Source: Avena insularis
Taxonomy: Eukaryota > Streptophyta > Magnoliopsida > Poales > Poaceae
Reading direction: 5' to 3'
DNA length: 64,000 nucleotides
NCBI GenBank assembly: GCA_023614405.1
Contig: CM042694.1
Location: 92,239,285-92,303,284, forward strand
In this document: positions 1 through 11,735 of the stretch, piece after piece
Numbering within the stretch: the first letter of the stretch is position 1
Layout of the letters: the number at the start of each line of letters is the position of its first letter
Translations under genes and position numbers: made by a program
Notes under the pieces: generated by a model
What the model saw: only the letters and a program-made list of their open reading frames with translations
What the model was told of the DNA's origin: nothing
Databases searched by the model: none

Positions 1-2391
1 GAATACGAGGGCCGCTCCTCATGCTACTCAAGTTTAGTCACCGGTAAGTTCTTGTCATCGTAAGCATATGTGTATCATTGAGAACCGCCAACGGGGTACC
101 CCTTGCCCGATGATACGGAAGAATCCCCATATCAAAATGACAAGGCAAGCAGACAACAAGTATCTCAGCAATCTTCTTATTTACCATGGGAATATGGTGC
201 TTTTTCTCTCTTTCCTATTTTCAGAATATCTTTTTTTTTCTTTTCTCTTTTTCTCAATCTCTATCTCTTTTTTTATAAGAAGAATGCTTCATAGATACTC
301 GTTATGGTTACGCTGCAGGTTTCCACCATGTCAGCATGGATTAGACCAGCGCTCCAGGCGTTTCTCTAACACGTATGCATAACTCCATGGCCTTACAAGC
401 TCCCCTTTCATTTCACACCGACGACATCCATAGACAAAATAACATGATATCAACTTGGTACAAAGTACCAGTGCAATGTTGAAAGTGTTCCCCATGACAG
501 CATGGTTCTGCTAATTCACAACTTACAAAGCGTAAGCATACGCAACATAGGTGAGCACAATGGTTCAAGTTTATTAAGCGCAAGAAAGTAAAGTGTGCCA
601 TCAAGTTCGTGAGAGATTTAATCACTAATTTTCACATAACAAGTTTAATTTGGGAGGTAGATAAAACAAGAATTTACTTGGAATAGCAATAATGCTACTA
701 GGTAGGTATGGTGGACACAAATGGCAAAGGTTTTGGTTTAAGGGATTGGATGCACGAGAAGAATTCCCTCTTGATGGCTCAATGCACGGCGCCCAGAAAA
801 ATGCTTGTTGGCGGTGTTGATGTAGAGCTCGTTGGGAACCCCAAGAGGAAGGTATGATGAGCACAAAGACAAGTTTCCCGTTATGAAACCAAGGTTTAAT
901 CGAACCAAGAGAGTAAGGAAACACCTCAAAGGTGTTACTAGTCGAAGCTTTGGCGTATGCACTACCGGTGCTAGTAGCAACGTGGAGACCTGCACAACAC
1001 AACCACAGAACTTTGTCCCCAACTTGCGATGAGGTTGTCAATCTCACCGTGTTTTGCGGAAAACAAAGGATTAAACGTATCGAATGGAAAGAAGTAAAAG
1101 TTTGCAGAAAGTAAACACAAAGCAGTAAAAGATTGTAGATTGTATGTAAAAGACAAGGACCGGGATCCATAGTTCACTAGAGGTGGCTCTCCTTAGATAG
1201 ATAACATGCTGGGTGAACAAATTACAGCGGGGCAATTGTCAAACATCGAGAAAGCAATACATGCATATACTAATCATCTTGACTCCTCTGAGACTTGATT
1301 GGGCATTACAACATAATACATAGACCGCCATCCAACTGCATCTATGACTAATAATCCACCTTCAGGTTATCATCCGAACCCCTCGGTATTAAGTTGCAAG
1401 CAACAGATTATTGCTTTATGAACTGCGTGTAAAGTAAACAATACGATTGTTCTATGAACAAAGGATTGTTGTTTTCTCCCTAGTAGAAACAGCACATCTA
1501 GTACCTTAGAGATTTCTATCACTTCCCCAGATTACCAGAGGCATGAACCCACTATCGAGCATAAATACTAACTCTTGGAGTTGCTAGCATCTACTTGGCC
1601 AAGATAGCTACTAACAACGGAAAGCATGCAAGATCTCAAATAACAAAGACATGATAGAATCAATAATCAATCTGAAATAGCATCTCAATATCCATGGATC
1701 CCATAAACACAACATGTATGAATACAAATAGATGGTCTTGATCATGAACGGAGCTCACAAGATCTAAACATGAAAGCACAAAGGAGGAGAACCAGCCATC
1801 TAGCTACTACATGGATCCGTAGTCCAAGGATGAACTACTCACGCATCACACCAGAGGCTTGCATGATGATGAAGAAGGCCTCCAGGGTGAATTCCCCTCT
1901 CCGGCAGGGTGCCAGGAAGAGCTTCAAATCCCTCCCGATCTAGGGATGGAGATGACGACGGCTACATACTCTTTCATGGATTTTTGATCGGGCACTTAGG
2001 GTTTTCGTTCCGAGGGCAATATATAGGCGGAAGGAGAGGCCGAGGGGGTGCCTGGGCTAGCCACACCACCCCTGGCACGGGCTAGGCCTGGCCACGCGGG
2101 CAGGTGGTGTGGCCGCCCTCTGGCCCTTCTCCGTCTCGTATTCTGGTACTTGATCCCTTTCGGAAAAATAGGCACTTTGGCTTTTTTCTCGTCCAATTCC
2201 GAGAATATTCATTTTCTGACTTTCCTGGAACCAAAAACAGCAGAAAACAGGCAGCTAACACTGTGGCTCTTGTTAATAGGTTAGTCCAAGAAATCATATG
2301 AAAAGTACTCCAAAGTTGGAACAAAACACAAGAAAGTGGATAAAACCAAGCATGGGACATCAAAAATTATAGATACATTTGCAATGTATCA
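1..2391 (-). mobile_element. Non-autonomous Gypsy-type element C, partial
   Basis: On the minus strand an LTR opens at 2391 with TGATACATTGC and closes near 818. A piece resembling an Asp-tRNA-type primer-binding site (TGGGCGCCGT on the minus strand) lies near 785-797. The internal DNA from about 785 to 1 is collinear with the 3' internal part of the other Gypsy element in this window (about 55,380-56,148, opposite strand), so the gag-like segment present there is missing here. The element continues past the left edge, where its second LTR would lie. It sits inside element D, and the candidate target duplication on the right side is CCTCT at 2392-2396. No coding capacity is visible; small ORFs here are LTR or leader read-through. 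Confidence 0.7.
818..2391 (-). repeat. 5' LTR of element C
   Basis: The LTR is about 1.57 kb, opening TGATAC at 2391 and ending in CATCA near 818 on the minus strand. It contains the GC-rich leader with CACCACC/GGTGGTG motifs (about 2040-2130) shared by several Triticeae Gypsy LTRs. The left boundary was set by analogy with the ends of the other two LTR families in this window and is less certain than the right one. Confidence 0.65.
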
Positions 2392-2976
2392 CCTCTCGGT
2401 ACAGGTTTTTGGCTAGCAAGGCTGGGTAGCAAGTACAAGAGTTAAAGGAAACAACCAAGCATACAAATGATAAAGACAAACATGCAATCTTCCTTGGAAG
2501 CACAAAAGATCTTAACTAGAGAATACTAGACTTATGGGCAAATCAAGAAAGAAAGATGATGAAATTATTTTTCTTTAGAGTACTTCTATCTTTTTTCTTT
2601 TCAACTCTCAAAAAGGTGTTGCTACTGACGAGCCAGGTTTGCCAAAACCAACTAAATTAACTCAATGATCCCAAAGTGATACCAATACTAACAACAAGAT
2701 CAATCATATAACCACGAATTGAAAACTAATATAAGCTATGCAAAAGAGTGAATGATAGAACTTCTCATTAATATTCCATAACGGAAACTCACACAAAGGG
2801 ATACATATCTAACAAGAGAGGGGACACTTCCATAATGCAAACCATACTACATAATAACTCCTCTATTCATGATATGACTCTACAAATAAGGTAAAAAGAT
2901 AGAAGATAGTGATGTGATACCGCGACACTCCCCCAAGCTTGGAATAAACCAAGGGGATGCCAAACCTGATGACGAG

Positions 2977-3480
2977 TTACTCCTTCGGTGGTGGTGGTAT
3001 CCTCTTGATGAGCTCCTTGATTAGTTTCCCCAAGTACTCAATCTCGAAGGTGAGATTACGAATCAGCTGTGAGTTTTGCTCAATGTGGCTCATGATCATG
3101 TCGTGTTGAGAATTCCAGCTCTTGCTATTCTTTCCCCACTCTTCCTCCTTGAAGTCTTCTTTTCCTGCATGGCTAGAACGAGGCAAATCCCAATTGGAGG
3201 GTAATTTCCCCTTGGGCATATTCTAGTATTGATGCTCATGGATAAGGGTATGGAAAGGATTCTTGGTGCGTGGAGGAAGTGACCAGGGATCTAAACGGTG
3301 ATGAGGAGGCTTCCCTCCAATGGCTGGAGTTTCCACCACTCCAATGCTTGCAATGGTAGTGTCGGTGTGCGGCTGTTGGCCTTGCTCCTCTTCACCTTTA
3401 CTCTTGATCTCCTTCTCCTTCCCGGGGTCTTGGGGGTCTTCCTCCATAGGCTCCTTTCCTTTATCCTTGGCAGACATCAT
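2977..3480 (-). pseudogene. Element D second small ORF, one in-frame stop
   Basis: This minus-strand frame begins MMSAKDKGKEP and is rich in Lys/Glu/Gln in its first half. It contains PHHRLDPWSLP near the middle and ends with a Pro-rich IPPPPKE. A TAG at about 3225-3223 splits it into 85- and 80-aa pieces that lie in the same frame. Similar charged, low-complexity proteins occur in non-autonomous Triticeae Gypsy elements; the function is unknown. The second half has heptad-like spacing (IEQNSQLIRNLTFEIEYLGK) that could form a coiled coil. Confidence 0.5.
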
Positions 3481-4526
3481 TGTGCTTCTAAACTTTCAAA
3501 GAGTATGTCCTGGCAGAAACAGATCGAAACAAAAAACACGACGAAAACACAATATACGAACCTCGGAAGATCCGGGGGGTTATATATTATGAAGTTTCAT
3601 ATCAAAAGGAAGGTACTGGGAGAAAACGAGTCGGAGGCGGAGTCCGGGGTGGACTCACCACCTGGTGGCGTGGCCAGGGGTGAGCCCGCGCCACAGGGTG
3701 GTGTGAGCCACCCCGGCCTGCTGCCCTTTTTCGCTTCGTAGCTTCCTTATTGACTGAAACGCAAAAATATAGTTGGATTGTATTTTCGTGAACTTTTCTT
3801 ACCGTAATCTGTACCTATTTGGAAACGGACTCTGCAGGTCTCTGAATTTGGTATATAGTAGATTCTTCCGGAGTCATCACTTGAATAACATCAATATATT
3901 CATCTTCATATACTTATTACTTGAGTCATAAAACCCTTCTTTTTCTTATTACACCATTATCTCCACTTCCTGGAAATTTCTTTCACACAAAACTTCACAC
4001 AGTTCTTATTAGCAACATTAGTATAAGTGAAGTGATAGAACCTTTTGAGTCCAACTTTAACTGAAAACCATCAAAACATAGGCTACTGTAGCAACTCCTT
4101 CCAAAAACCCAAAAAGAATTCAAAAAGGAAATCGAATAAAGAAGCAGATGCAAGAGTGGCTAAATCTATCAAAACAGACCAGCAGGTAAAGATTAATTTT
4201 TTCGAAAATATTCTATTGCTCAAATCAAAAAGTGCGAAACTAACGAAAGTTAAATAACAACCTGGGGCAGAAGCACAAAAAATGACAGCTCAATCCGACA
4301 TACAGAGATCTCTCACGAATTTTTACGGTGAAGCACAAAAATCTGTTTCGGGACATTAACTTCCCCAAATCTTACTTCTCTCTCATTAGAGGTTGATCTT
4401 GACACAAAAACCAAAAAAAACGGATAAGGAGCGGTTATTACTGAAGTAATAACTTCCAAGACTTAAATAAACAAAACCAAACTAAAAGCAAAAACAAATT
4501 GGGTTGTCTCCCATAAATCTCTTTCT

Positions 4527-6010
4527 TTATAGCCATTGAGATGGGCATGATAATTTTGAAGAAGCTCTCATAGAGATATGAATTGAAGTGAAAGAGAGCA
4601 TTAAGAAGCAAAAACACACACATTTAAGTGTAACCCACTTCCTATGCAAGGGGATTTTGTAAACAAACAAGTTATTGAAACCAAAGGCAACTTGCATAAG
4701 AAGGCAAAAGAAGCGCAATATAAAAACTTTCAGCATAAAACAAGGAAACTTGATATTATTGAGATACATAAGAGCACTTTTCCCTCTCTCATAATAACTT
4801 TCAGTATCATGCATAAACTTAACAATATAGCTATCACAAGGACTATCATTGCAATGATCACTTATTCTAACAGAAAACACAGGAATACTAGCTCTCATAA
4901 CACTACTATGTGAAACAATATTAGAGGTATCCTTACAAAGGATAGTGTGTCCCTCTTCCTCATACTTAGTGACAAAGTCTTTCACATTTGCTATTATAGG
5001 TTCATCAACCATTTGTTTATCAGGTTCAATAGCTTTATTCATACTTTCATTAACCATACTAGCTATCATAGAATGCTCCTTTACCTTAACTGGAAAAGGC
5101 ATTTTCTCAATATAAGGTTTAGGTAAAACATGATTAGCAGTATAAACTTCAGTATTCCTTGTAGGAACACTTTTAGCAATATCTTTATAAGGTTCATGAT
5201 ACTTATTCCACTTCTTTTTAGACACTTCAATGTAGGAATCAAAAGCCTTAAAATAAGAAGCAATAGCTTGTGAGTCTAGACCATAAGCATTTTTAATATT
5301 TTGAAAGTCATCAGTTCCCATAAAAGATTCAATGCATTCATAATCATAATTTATACCTGACTTTCTATATTTGTCATTCTCCCAAACTTCAGCATTGTCT
5401 TGAATACGGTTTAAAAGGTCCCATTTAGCTTCTTCTTCCATGCGAGTGAATGATCCAGCGCAAGAAGCATCCAATAAATCTTTATCATGTAGAGGGAGCC
5501 TTGCATAAAAGTTATTGATAATAATATTGTTGGGGAGCTCATGAATAGGACATTTGAGCATTAGTAACTTCAATCTCCCCCAAGCTTGAGTTGTACCCTC
5601 TCCATCAAGAGGCCAAAAGTTGTATATTTGTTCTGATCTTTATGAATCTCACTAGGAGGATAAAACTTTGAATAAAAGAGAGGCACTATTTCCTCCCATT
5701 CCAGAGCTTGACCATTCTTCAGCAGCTTATACCATTCCTCAGCTCTTCCTTTCAGTGATAATGAGAATAACTTCTTCTTAACTTGATCTGTAGTAATATC
5801 TGCACACTTGAACAACCCGCATAATTCGTGTATAAAGAGTACATGATCACCGGGATGGACAGTTCCATCCCGAACATAGTAGTTATCCATAACACGATCA
5901 ATAATTCTTGTAGGTATTTTGAAAACATCATTCTCAGCAGGTGGTGGCTTATCTACTACCTTAGTAGTGGTAGTAGCATTACCAAATAAGAAACTCAGCG
6001 AATTATCCAT
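4527..6010 (-). pseudogene. Gypsy gag-like protein, frameshifted
   Basis: Starting at the ATG at 6010, the first segment (147 codons) contains a retrotransposon-gag-like region with GRAEEWYKLLKNGQALEWEE, which resembles the capsid-type gag domain of plant Gypsy elements. That frame stops at 5570, while homologous coding continues in another frame down to 4527 with blocks such as LPNNIIINNFYARL and EEEAKWDLLNRIQ. The reading frame changes at about 5620-5635, consistent with one lost base. The C-terminal part (from SCDSYIVKFMHD) is shared with the ORF of element A. No zinc knuckle, protease or polymerase follows. In life this would be a structural protein of virus-like particles in the cytoplasm; here it is broken. 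Confidence 0.7.
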
Positions 6011-6118
6011 AACGAAAATAAAGCAACTAGTATAAACAATACTCACAAGAGAAGTTTCCTTTACCAGTTCCACTCTCACATAACGCTTCACTCCCAAGAA
6101 CGGCGGTAAAAATAGTCT

Positions 6119-7610
6119 TGATGACCCACAAGTATAGGGGTGTATCGCATGATATTTTCGATAAGTAAGAGTGTCGAACCCAACGAGGAGCAGAAGGTGC
6201 TGGCTAGTGGTATGGATCAGGAATTCTCTGCAAATACTTAGCAAACGGATTTTTAGGGGTTTTCGATAAAGCAAGTAAACAAAGTACGAGTAAATAAAAG
6301 ATAGTAGGAATAAATGCAGCAAGTGGCCCAATCCTTTATGCAGCAAAGGACAAGCCGGTTGTATTACTTAAGATGACCAAACGTTCTCGAGGACACATAG
6401 GAAGACTGTCAAGTGCTTTCGCTTCATATAGCTGATTAATCTTCTCTAGCTTGCTAAGTGTTGTGTGGGTGAACCTGTGCTAATGTACCGCCCCATCCAA
6501 GACTAATACATACTTGTGATTAAACCCCTTGCAAACATCCGTAAGTACAAGAAAGTATTTAAGGTAGAAACCTAACCACAGCTTTAAACTCTAAGACCCC
6601 TACGTCCCTTGTGCAATGGTTTCCTAACGGGGGTTCAGGTTTCTCTCACTCCGGCAACCCCTACGATTAGTAGCCAAATACACAATGCATTCCCCTAGGC
6701 CCATATAGGTGAAGTGTCATGTAGTGAACGTTCACATGACACCACTAGAAGAAGTACACCACAACTTAAATAACAATCTATTGAATCTTTATCAACGCAA
6801 CTCCACTACTAACAACAAGACTTCTCCCATGTCCTCAAGAACAAAACGAACTACTCACAAGACATCATATGGATCATGATCAGAGATGGAATAATGATGT
6901 ATAACAATCTGAACATAAACAATAATTCAATGATTCACTCAATAGCATCAACTACAAAGAGTAATCAACACCGGGAAAGTTTTCCCTATGAACTAATGCA
7001 AGATTCAACGCAATTGTTACAGCAATATGGAGATGGTGATGAGGGTGCTGATGGTGGTGATGATGATGATGATGATCCCGATGAAGTCCAGCTTGATGGT
7101 GGTGTTGATGGCGACGATCTCCCCTCTCCGAGAAGGAATTCATAGCAATGAAATCTGTCATCGAGAGACCTTTCTCTCTTGGTGTTTTCCGCTCAGAGGC
7201 GGCGGAATCTTTGTGGTCGCCTCCCAAGTCTTAGGGTTTGGGAGGTTGATATCGCCTGAGAGGCTAGAGTGGGCAGGTGGCCACACCACCTCGTGCGCGG
7301 CCTAGGCCTGCTCGCGCCATGGGGTGGTGTGGGCCCCCTGTGGCCCACCTCCACTCCATCTTCTGGCATCCTTAGTCTTCTGGAAAAATAGGATTTTCCA
7401 TATATTTTCCTAGATTTTCTGATATTCACGAATTTTGCCTCCAAACAGCACCTTTTCCATCAGAATCTTGACTGCAGCGGTCCATGCTCCAAAAGTCCTC
7501 AACCATGCAAAAATAGATGAAATAACATAAGTATCACCTCTCAATACGAAATATATCAATGAATAATAGTGAATTAAGACATAGAATAGTGATGCAAAAT
7601 GGATGTATCA
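6119..7610 (-). repeat. 5' LTR of element D
   Basis: The LTR is 1,492 bp, opening TGATACATCC at 7610 and ending GGGTCATCA at 6119 on the minus strand. It contains an ATC/GAT trinucleotide run near 7040-7080 and a GC-rich leader (7270-7340). The base sequence following its end (TTACCGCCGTTCTTGGGAG on the minus strand) looks like a decayed Asp-tRNA primer-binding site. Confidence 0.7.
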
Positions 7611-8771
7611 GCCAGCCGGTACTACCGGTGGGTCACCGGTACTACCTCCTGGGTCGGTACTACCGCCCAAGATTCCGACAAAAGTATTGTCAAATAGCGC
7701 AAACCAGGCAGAGAGAGTACTGAACCAAAATCGGGTTTACCGGAAGTTGGGCCGGAATTAACATCGGTACTACCGGCGGCAAAATGCCCTAGCGGTACTA
7801 CCAGTGGCCCGCCAGAACTACCGGACAGGCAGAAATTTCAGAACCAGAACTGCCACAACTTTTGCATCCGAACTCCAAACGAGATGAAACCAATTTTGTT
7901 GGAAAGATGACGACGAGGGGAATCCGAGGGAGAAAATACCATGAATATATATGTAAGATATCTCCCAAGGTGTAGAGCCCGAAAACCCGTAGAAACAAAA
8001 CCACAATAAGATATATCAGGGAAATTCGTTTTTTGATGAACTAGAGCTTGTTATGAGGATAACCACAAGCTCTAGATCGTCACATGGACAAAAACCAAAC
8101 AACAACCAAGAAATATGATGCTATATATGCAAAGGTTTGAGCTCTCTCTGAAAGATACGAACGAGTCATCCACTCGAGAGCCCCTCCTGATAGTACGGCT
8201 ATCTATCCTAAACCCGGTCTCCCAACACTACAAGAGACCGATAAAATAGAAACCCTATCAAGATCATACCTTTGCCTTGAGCATCCCACTTGAGCTTGAT
8301 GTAGACGATCTTGTCACCTTCAAGATGGAACACCTTTCTTGATTGCACTTGCTTACACTTGCTTGATGAAGACTTAATAAATGCTCCCCCATTCTCCATG
8401 GGGAAGCCTTTTCTTCAAACGTGTCTTCATCATTCCATGAATGCCGAGGATGGCAATCTTAGAGCATGAGATCTTCTAGAGATGACGCATCTTGAGCTTG
8501 CACTTCAAGTCTTGATGATGTCTTGAAGATAGCCATGAGGAACTCCATCTTCTTCTTCTTCAAGACATACTTGATCTTCTTCTTCTACTTGACTCCAATA
8601 GGCACAAAGCCCTTGGAAATTTCTTCTTTTTTTTCATCCTTGAAACCAACACATGGTCCAAGTGATGTTAATGGACAAACCTACAAGTGAAACTCAATTT
8701 GCACATTAGTCCATAGGGATTGCCATTAATTACCAAAACCACACATGGGGGCATACATGCCCTTTCAACCA
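7611..8771 (-). mobile_element. LTR-retroelement fragment with CGGTACTACCG motifs
   Basis: The right end reads TGGTTGAAAGGGC on the minus strand starting at 8771, a plausible LTR start, and it cuts into a Harbinger-type ORF. From 7611 to 7830 the motif CGGTACTACCG and variants recur; these palindromic units are common in Triticeae repeats. Element D is inserted at its left end, so the rest lies beyond the window. No coding sequence was recognised, and I cannot name the family. Confidence 0.45.
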
Positions 8772-10341
8772 TGTCAACCGACAACATGCCGCTTATTTTC
8801 CTTTTTGTCACCATTTCGTAAGATCCTTGGAACTTGCTGCACTCGCCATGGATGGTGCCCTATCGCTTGGAGAGAGAGGGATCATTTCGATCACTGAAGA
8901 AGGCATCCTTGCCGAATTTCCGGGCCTCATGGAAGAACTTGCCCACCTTTTTCTAATAGGCAAAGCCCTTTTGCTCGGCGCCGCATAGTGGATCTTGCGA
9001 AACCTCCATCCATGCCTTGCATAGGACCTTGTCCTCCTCGGTGGTGTAACTCGCGGTTCGTTGGCTCAACTTCTTGGTGTCGATGAGCGACGCTGCAAGT
9101 GAAGCAGCCAGTGATGCGGCAGTGACCCCACGCCCATGGAAACGTCATCATTTCCGAACAATGACTCGTCCGCAATGTTGTAGGCAACTTGTTGCGTCTC
9201 CTGCTCCTGTGTCTCTGCCTGCGTCTGTTGTGCGTCTCTACGTCATCGCCATAGCCGTCGCCATAGTTGTCGCCATACTCGTGGCCACCCTTGTTGATCA
9301 TGTTGTTCATGGCATCCTCGGCATCGTTGGCCATGAAATCCTGCATTGAATTTGGCCTGGGTGAAGAGACGGGAGCGGTGTGCTGGCAAAGGCGAAGAGA
9401 TGGTGTGATCATATTGTGCCTTCGTTGGTTGGCAGCGCGTCTAGTATTCCGCCGAACAGGTTGACTGGCCGGCATGTCCGCGGCAGTGATGGACCGCTTC
9501 TTCTTCGATGCCTCCGGGGTTGTTTTCATGGTCGTTGGAGTGCGATTGAGGTCGATGGCAGGCTCTCCCGCCTCCGACAACACCGTGCGGGGATGGACGA
9601 ACCGGGAGAGCGAGGCGATGATCCTAGTGTGGCCTCCGAGCGAAGGTGTGCGTGGGCATGGCATCCTAGGCTGGCCGTAAGGGGTGGACATGACTGAGCT
9701 GGTAGAGGACCCGCCGGCCATGGACAAGCCGCCGATGCCGAAGGCCAGTGTGCCACCGAACGCGGCGGTTATCGCCTCCTGCTTTATCATGTGCACGGCG
9801 TGTTTGGCGACATCCACTGCCAGCTCCTTTTAGTTGGCCCTGTTCTGCGTAGTGAGGATGCGCTCGTTCTCCTCCTGCCGCTCCTTCTCGAGCTTGGCTT
9901 GGGCGAGTCGACCTCGCTCCGCCAGCCGCCAGCCGGCTCGCTCATCCGTCTCAATTTTCTGCTCCGCCGGTGTCATGTTGGCCACAGGATTCTTTGGCCG
10001 GCCATGCATCTTGGCGGCGGGGACACCGGAGGGCGTAGTGTCGACCATCACGGCGGGATCCATCGCCTTTCTCGCCGCTCCCACCAGTGGGAATTTTGGG
10101 AGAGGTTTTTTGGAGGTAGAAGTGGAGTGGCCTGTGTTCCACTGGCGGGAGGGGCCGCCAGTAGATATGGTCGGACACATGTCCAGACGCTGCGTGTCCG
10201 GGCCGACCCAGTGATCACGCAAATTAGATGCACGAATGGGTCGAGCCGGACGCGTCGGGACAGATGGATCATGCCGCTGCGACGCCGCGCATGTCGCGCA
10301 TGTCCGCGCGGACGGGTTGGGTCGGCCCGATGGAGATGCCC
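8772..10341 (-). pseudogene. PIF/Harbinger ORF1 (Myb/SANT-like), decayed
   Basis: On the minus strand, reading leftward from a Harbinger-type end (GGGCATCTCCATCGGGCC at 10341), a long frame carries a basic/charged segment (EKERQEENERILTTQNRAN), a Gly/Ser/Met-rich middle, an Asp/Glu-rich stretch and a C-terminal region resembling the Myb/SANT-like DNA-binding protein of PIF/Harbinger transposons (EEDKVLCKAWMEVSQDP, then a KKVGKFFHEARKFGKDAFF-like block). It has an in-frame TAA near 9829, a frame change near 9200-9230 and further stops in the C-terminal domain (near 8960 and 8870). The neighbouring LTR fragment truncates it at 8772. In working elements this protein binds DNA with a separate DDE transposase, which is not present here. 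Confidence 0.65.
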
Positions 10342-10344
10342 TAA

Positions 10345-11732
10345 GAGCATCTCTACTCGAGGGCCCTAAAGGCCCCATAAAGGGCTATGGGGGCGCCAGC
10401 AGCCGAATTCATGCCCAACCCACCCACCCCCCCCAAATTAGTTTTGGCGCCGGCGTGTCCCATTTTGTTATCCGGCGCTCCCAGGTCGAACCCAACCCAT
10501 GGGGGCTAGCGGGAGGGGGGCGGATGCCGCTTTCTGGCGGGAAGGCGTGGGGAAGCTGGCGTGCAAAATGGCTGGTTGTCGCGGGGCACTCCTATCAGCG
10601 TCAGCGGCCGACGTGTTCGGTCAGTATTCCTCCTCGCCTTCCGCGCCCCCAGTAATGGCGTTGTTGCCTACCGATGAGCCTTTTGTAGGACAGCATCCGT
10701 GTCCTGTCCACCACACCTCCCACCTCACCTGTCGCGCCACCGCCTGCGCATTCAAACCCTCCTCCTTTCCCGTAGCTCCTCACAACCCAGTTCCATCCTC
10801 GCATCCCCTCACCCGTCTTTGCCAACCACCCAACCGCCCCCCATGGAGAGATACCCCGAAGATGGAGCCACCGCGAATGTGTTTGGGCGTCGTTCTCTGC
10901 GCGTCCACGAGGAACGCGCGTTGTGGGAGGCGGGGTAGCTAGTGCCACAGGACATGTGATGCCCGTATAACTGGGTGCTCAGCGCCGGCGGTCGGCCCAT
11001 CCCGCCGGTCCCCCATGGGCAGGCGCGGCTGGTGGAGATCTACCGCCATTACTGGGAAGTCCTCTCGCCTGAGGAGCGGAATGATCCCGGCTGGGATCCC
11101 GACAATGCACCAACGTGGGACACGTTCTTTGAGGCCCAGCACCAGGCCCGCCTCAAAGAAGGAGTGGACGCCGCTGCCGGAATACAAGGCGATAGCTTTC
11201 CAGCTGAAGATCGATGAGGACCCGGAGGAGTTCCCGGGACAGCGTGCCTCCTTCGAGGTTGTGCCGCCAATGACGGACACGTTCGCGGAAGCTTGGTCCG
11301 CGGACGAGTACCGGCGCGAACAGGCCGAGCGAGCGCGCCGCCTCGGCCTGTTCATCGACCTCGAGGGCGATGACGACGGGGCCGGCTGCTCGAGCTGGGG
11401 CGGTAATCCATGTCCCCGCTGAAGCAGAAGCCTAGCGACGACGATGACTACGCAACGGCGATGTACCGTCACCTTGGACTACGATGCCGTGACCGGGGGC
11501 CACCAGGGTTTATGTTTTTTTAAATGTTTTGTACAAACATGTTTAAAATGCACTGATATCAACGTGTTTTCATATTTTCAAGAATTTTCAAATGTTTAAA
11601 TATTTTGATGGGGGACACGGCTGGGAAGCAGCCCCACCCTATATCAGAACGCATCCGACGGCCTCCCCCCTCCCAAACGGTCCAAAATCAGAACGCACCG
11701 GACAGCATATGGGATGACGAGTAGAGATGCTC
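10345..11732. mobile_element. Non-autonomous PIF/Harbinger element F
   Basis: The terminal inverted repeats GAGCATCTCTACTCG (10345) and its complement (ending 11732) are flanked by TAA at 10342-10344 and 11733-11735, the target duplication typical of PIF/Harbinger. The element is 1,388 bp. Its left TAA also abuts the outer end of the neighbouring Harbinger relic. It contains a broken plus-strand ORF, described separately, and no transposase. Confidence 0.8.
10843..11422 (+). pseudogene. Unrecognised ORF inside Harbinger element F
   Basis: The frame starts MERYPEDGATANVFGRR and is interrupted by two stops around 10936-10950. It continues through GRPIPPVPHGQARLVEIYR and WEVLSPEERNDPGWDPDNAPTWDTFF, shifts frame near 11165, and ends with an acidic tail (LFIDLEGDDDG). 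The coding is GC-rich with long open stretches in a consistent order, which suggests a once-coding sequence carried by the transposon. I do not recognise the family. It may be a captured host fragment or an element-specific accessory ORF. Confidence 0.45.
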
Positions 11733-11735
11733 TAA

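Larger units (their letters stand above)
2392..7610 (-). mobile_element. Non-autonomous Gypsy-type element D, partial
   Basis: The minus-strand 5' LTR is at 6119-7610, followed by a degenerate primer-binding site, a gag-like reading frame (6010-4527), a long non-coding stretch, a second small reading frame (3480-2977), and further internal DNA up to 2392 where element C is inserted. The 3' LTR is not in the window and must lie beyond the left edge. No protease, reverse transcriptase or integrase is visible, so the element would rely on an autonomous relative. The stretch from about 4400 to 4100 matches 54,130-54,420 of element A, showing they are related families. The candidate target duplication at the right end is GCCAG (7611-7615). 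Confidence 0.75.

Noticed and set aside
625..1170. 181-aa minus-strand frame
   Set aside because: It lies across the element C LTR end and leader and has no protein-family resemblance.
7611..7830. Regularly spaced CGGTACTACCG units considered as an array
   Set aside because: Spacing is irregular and there are no unique spacers; this is a plant repeat, not a CRISPR-like array.
9791..10369. 192-aa plus-strand frame
   Set aside because: It is antisense to the Harbinger ORF1 relic, which has family resemblance; the plus frame has none.
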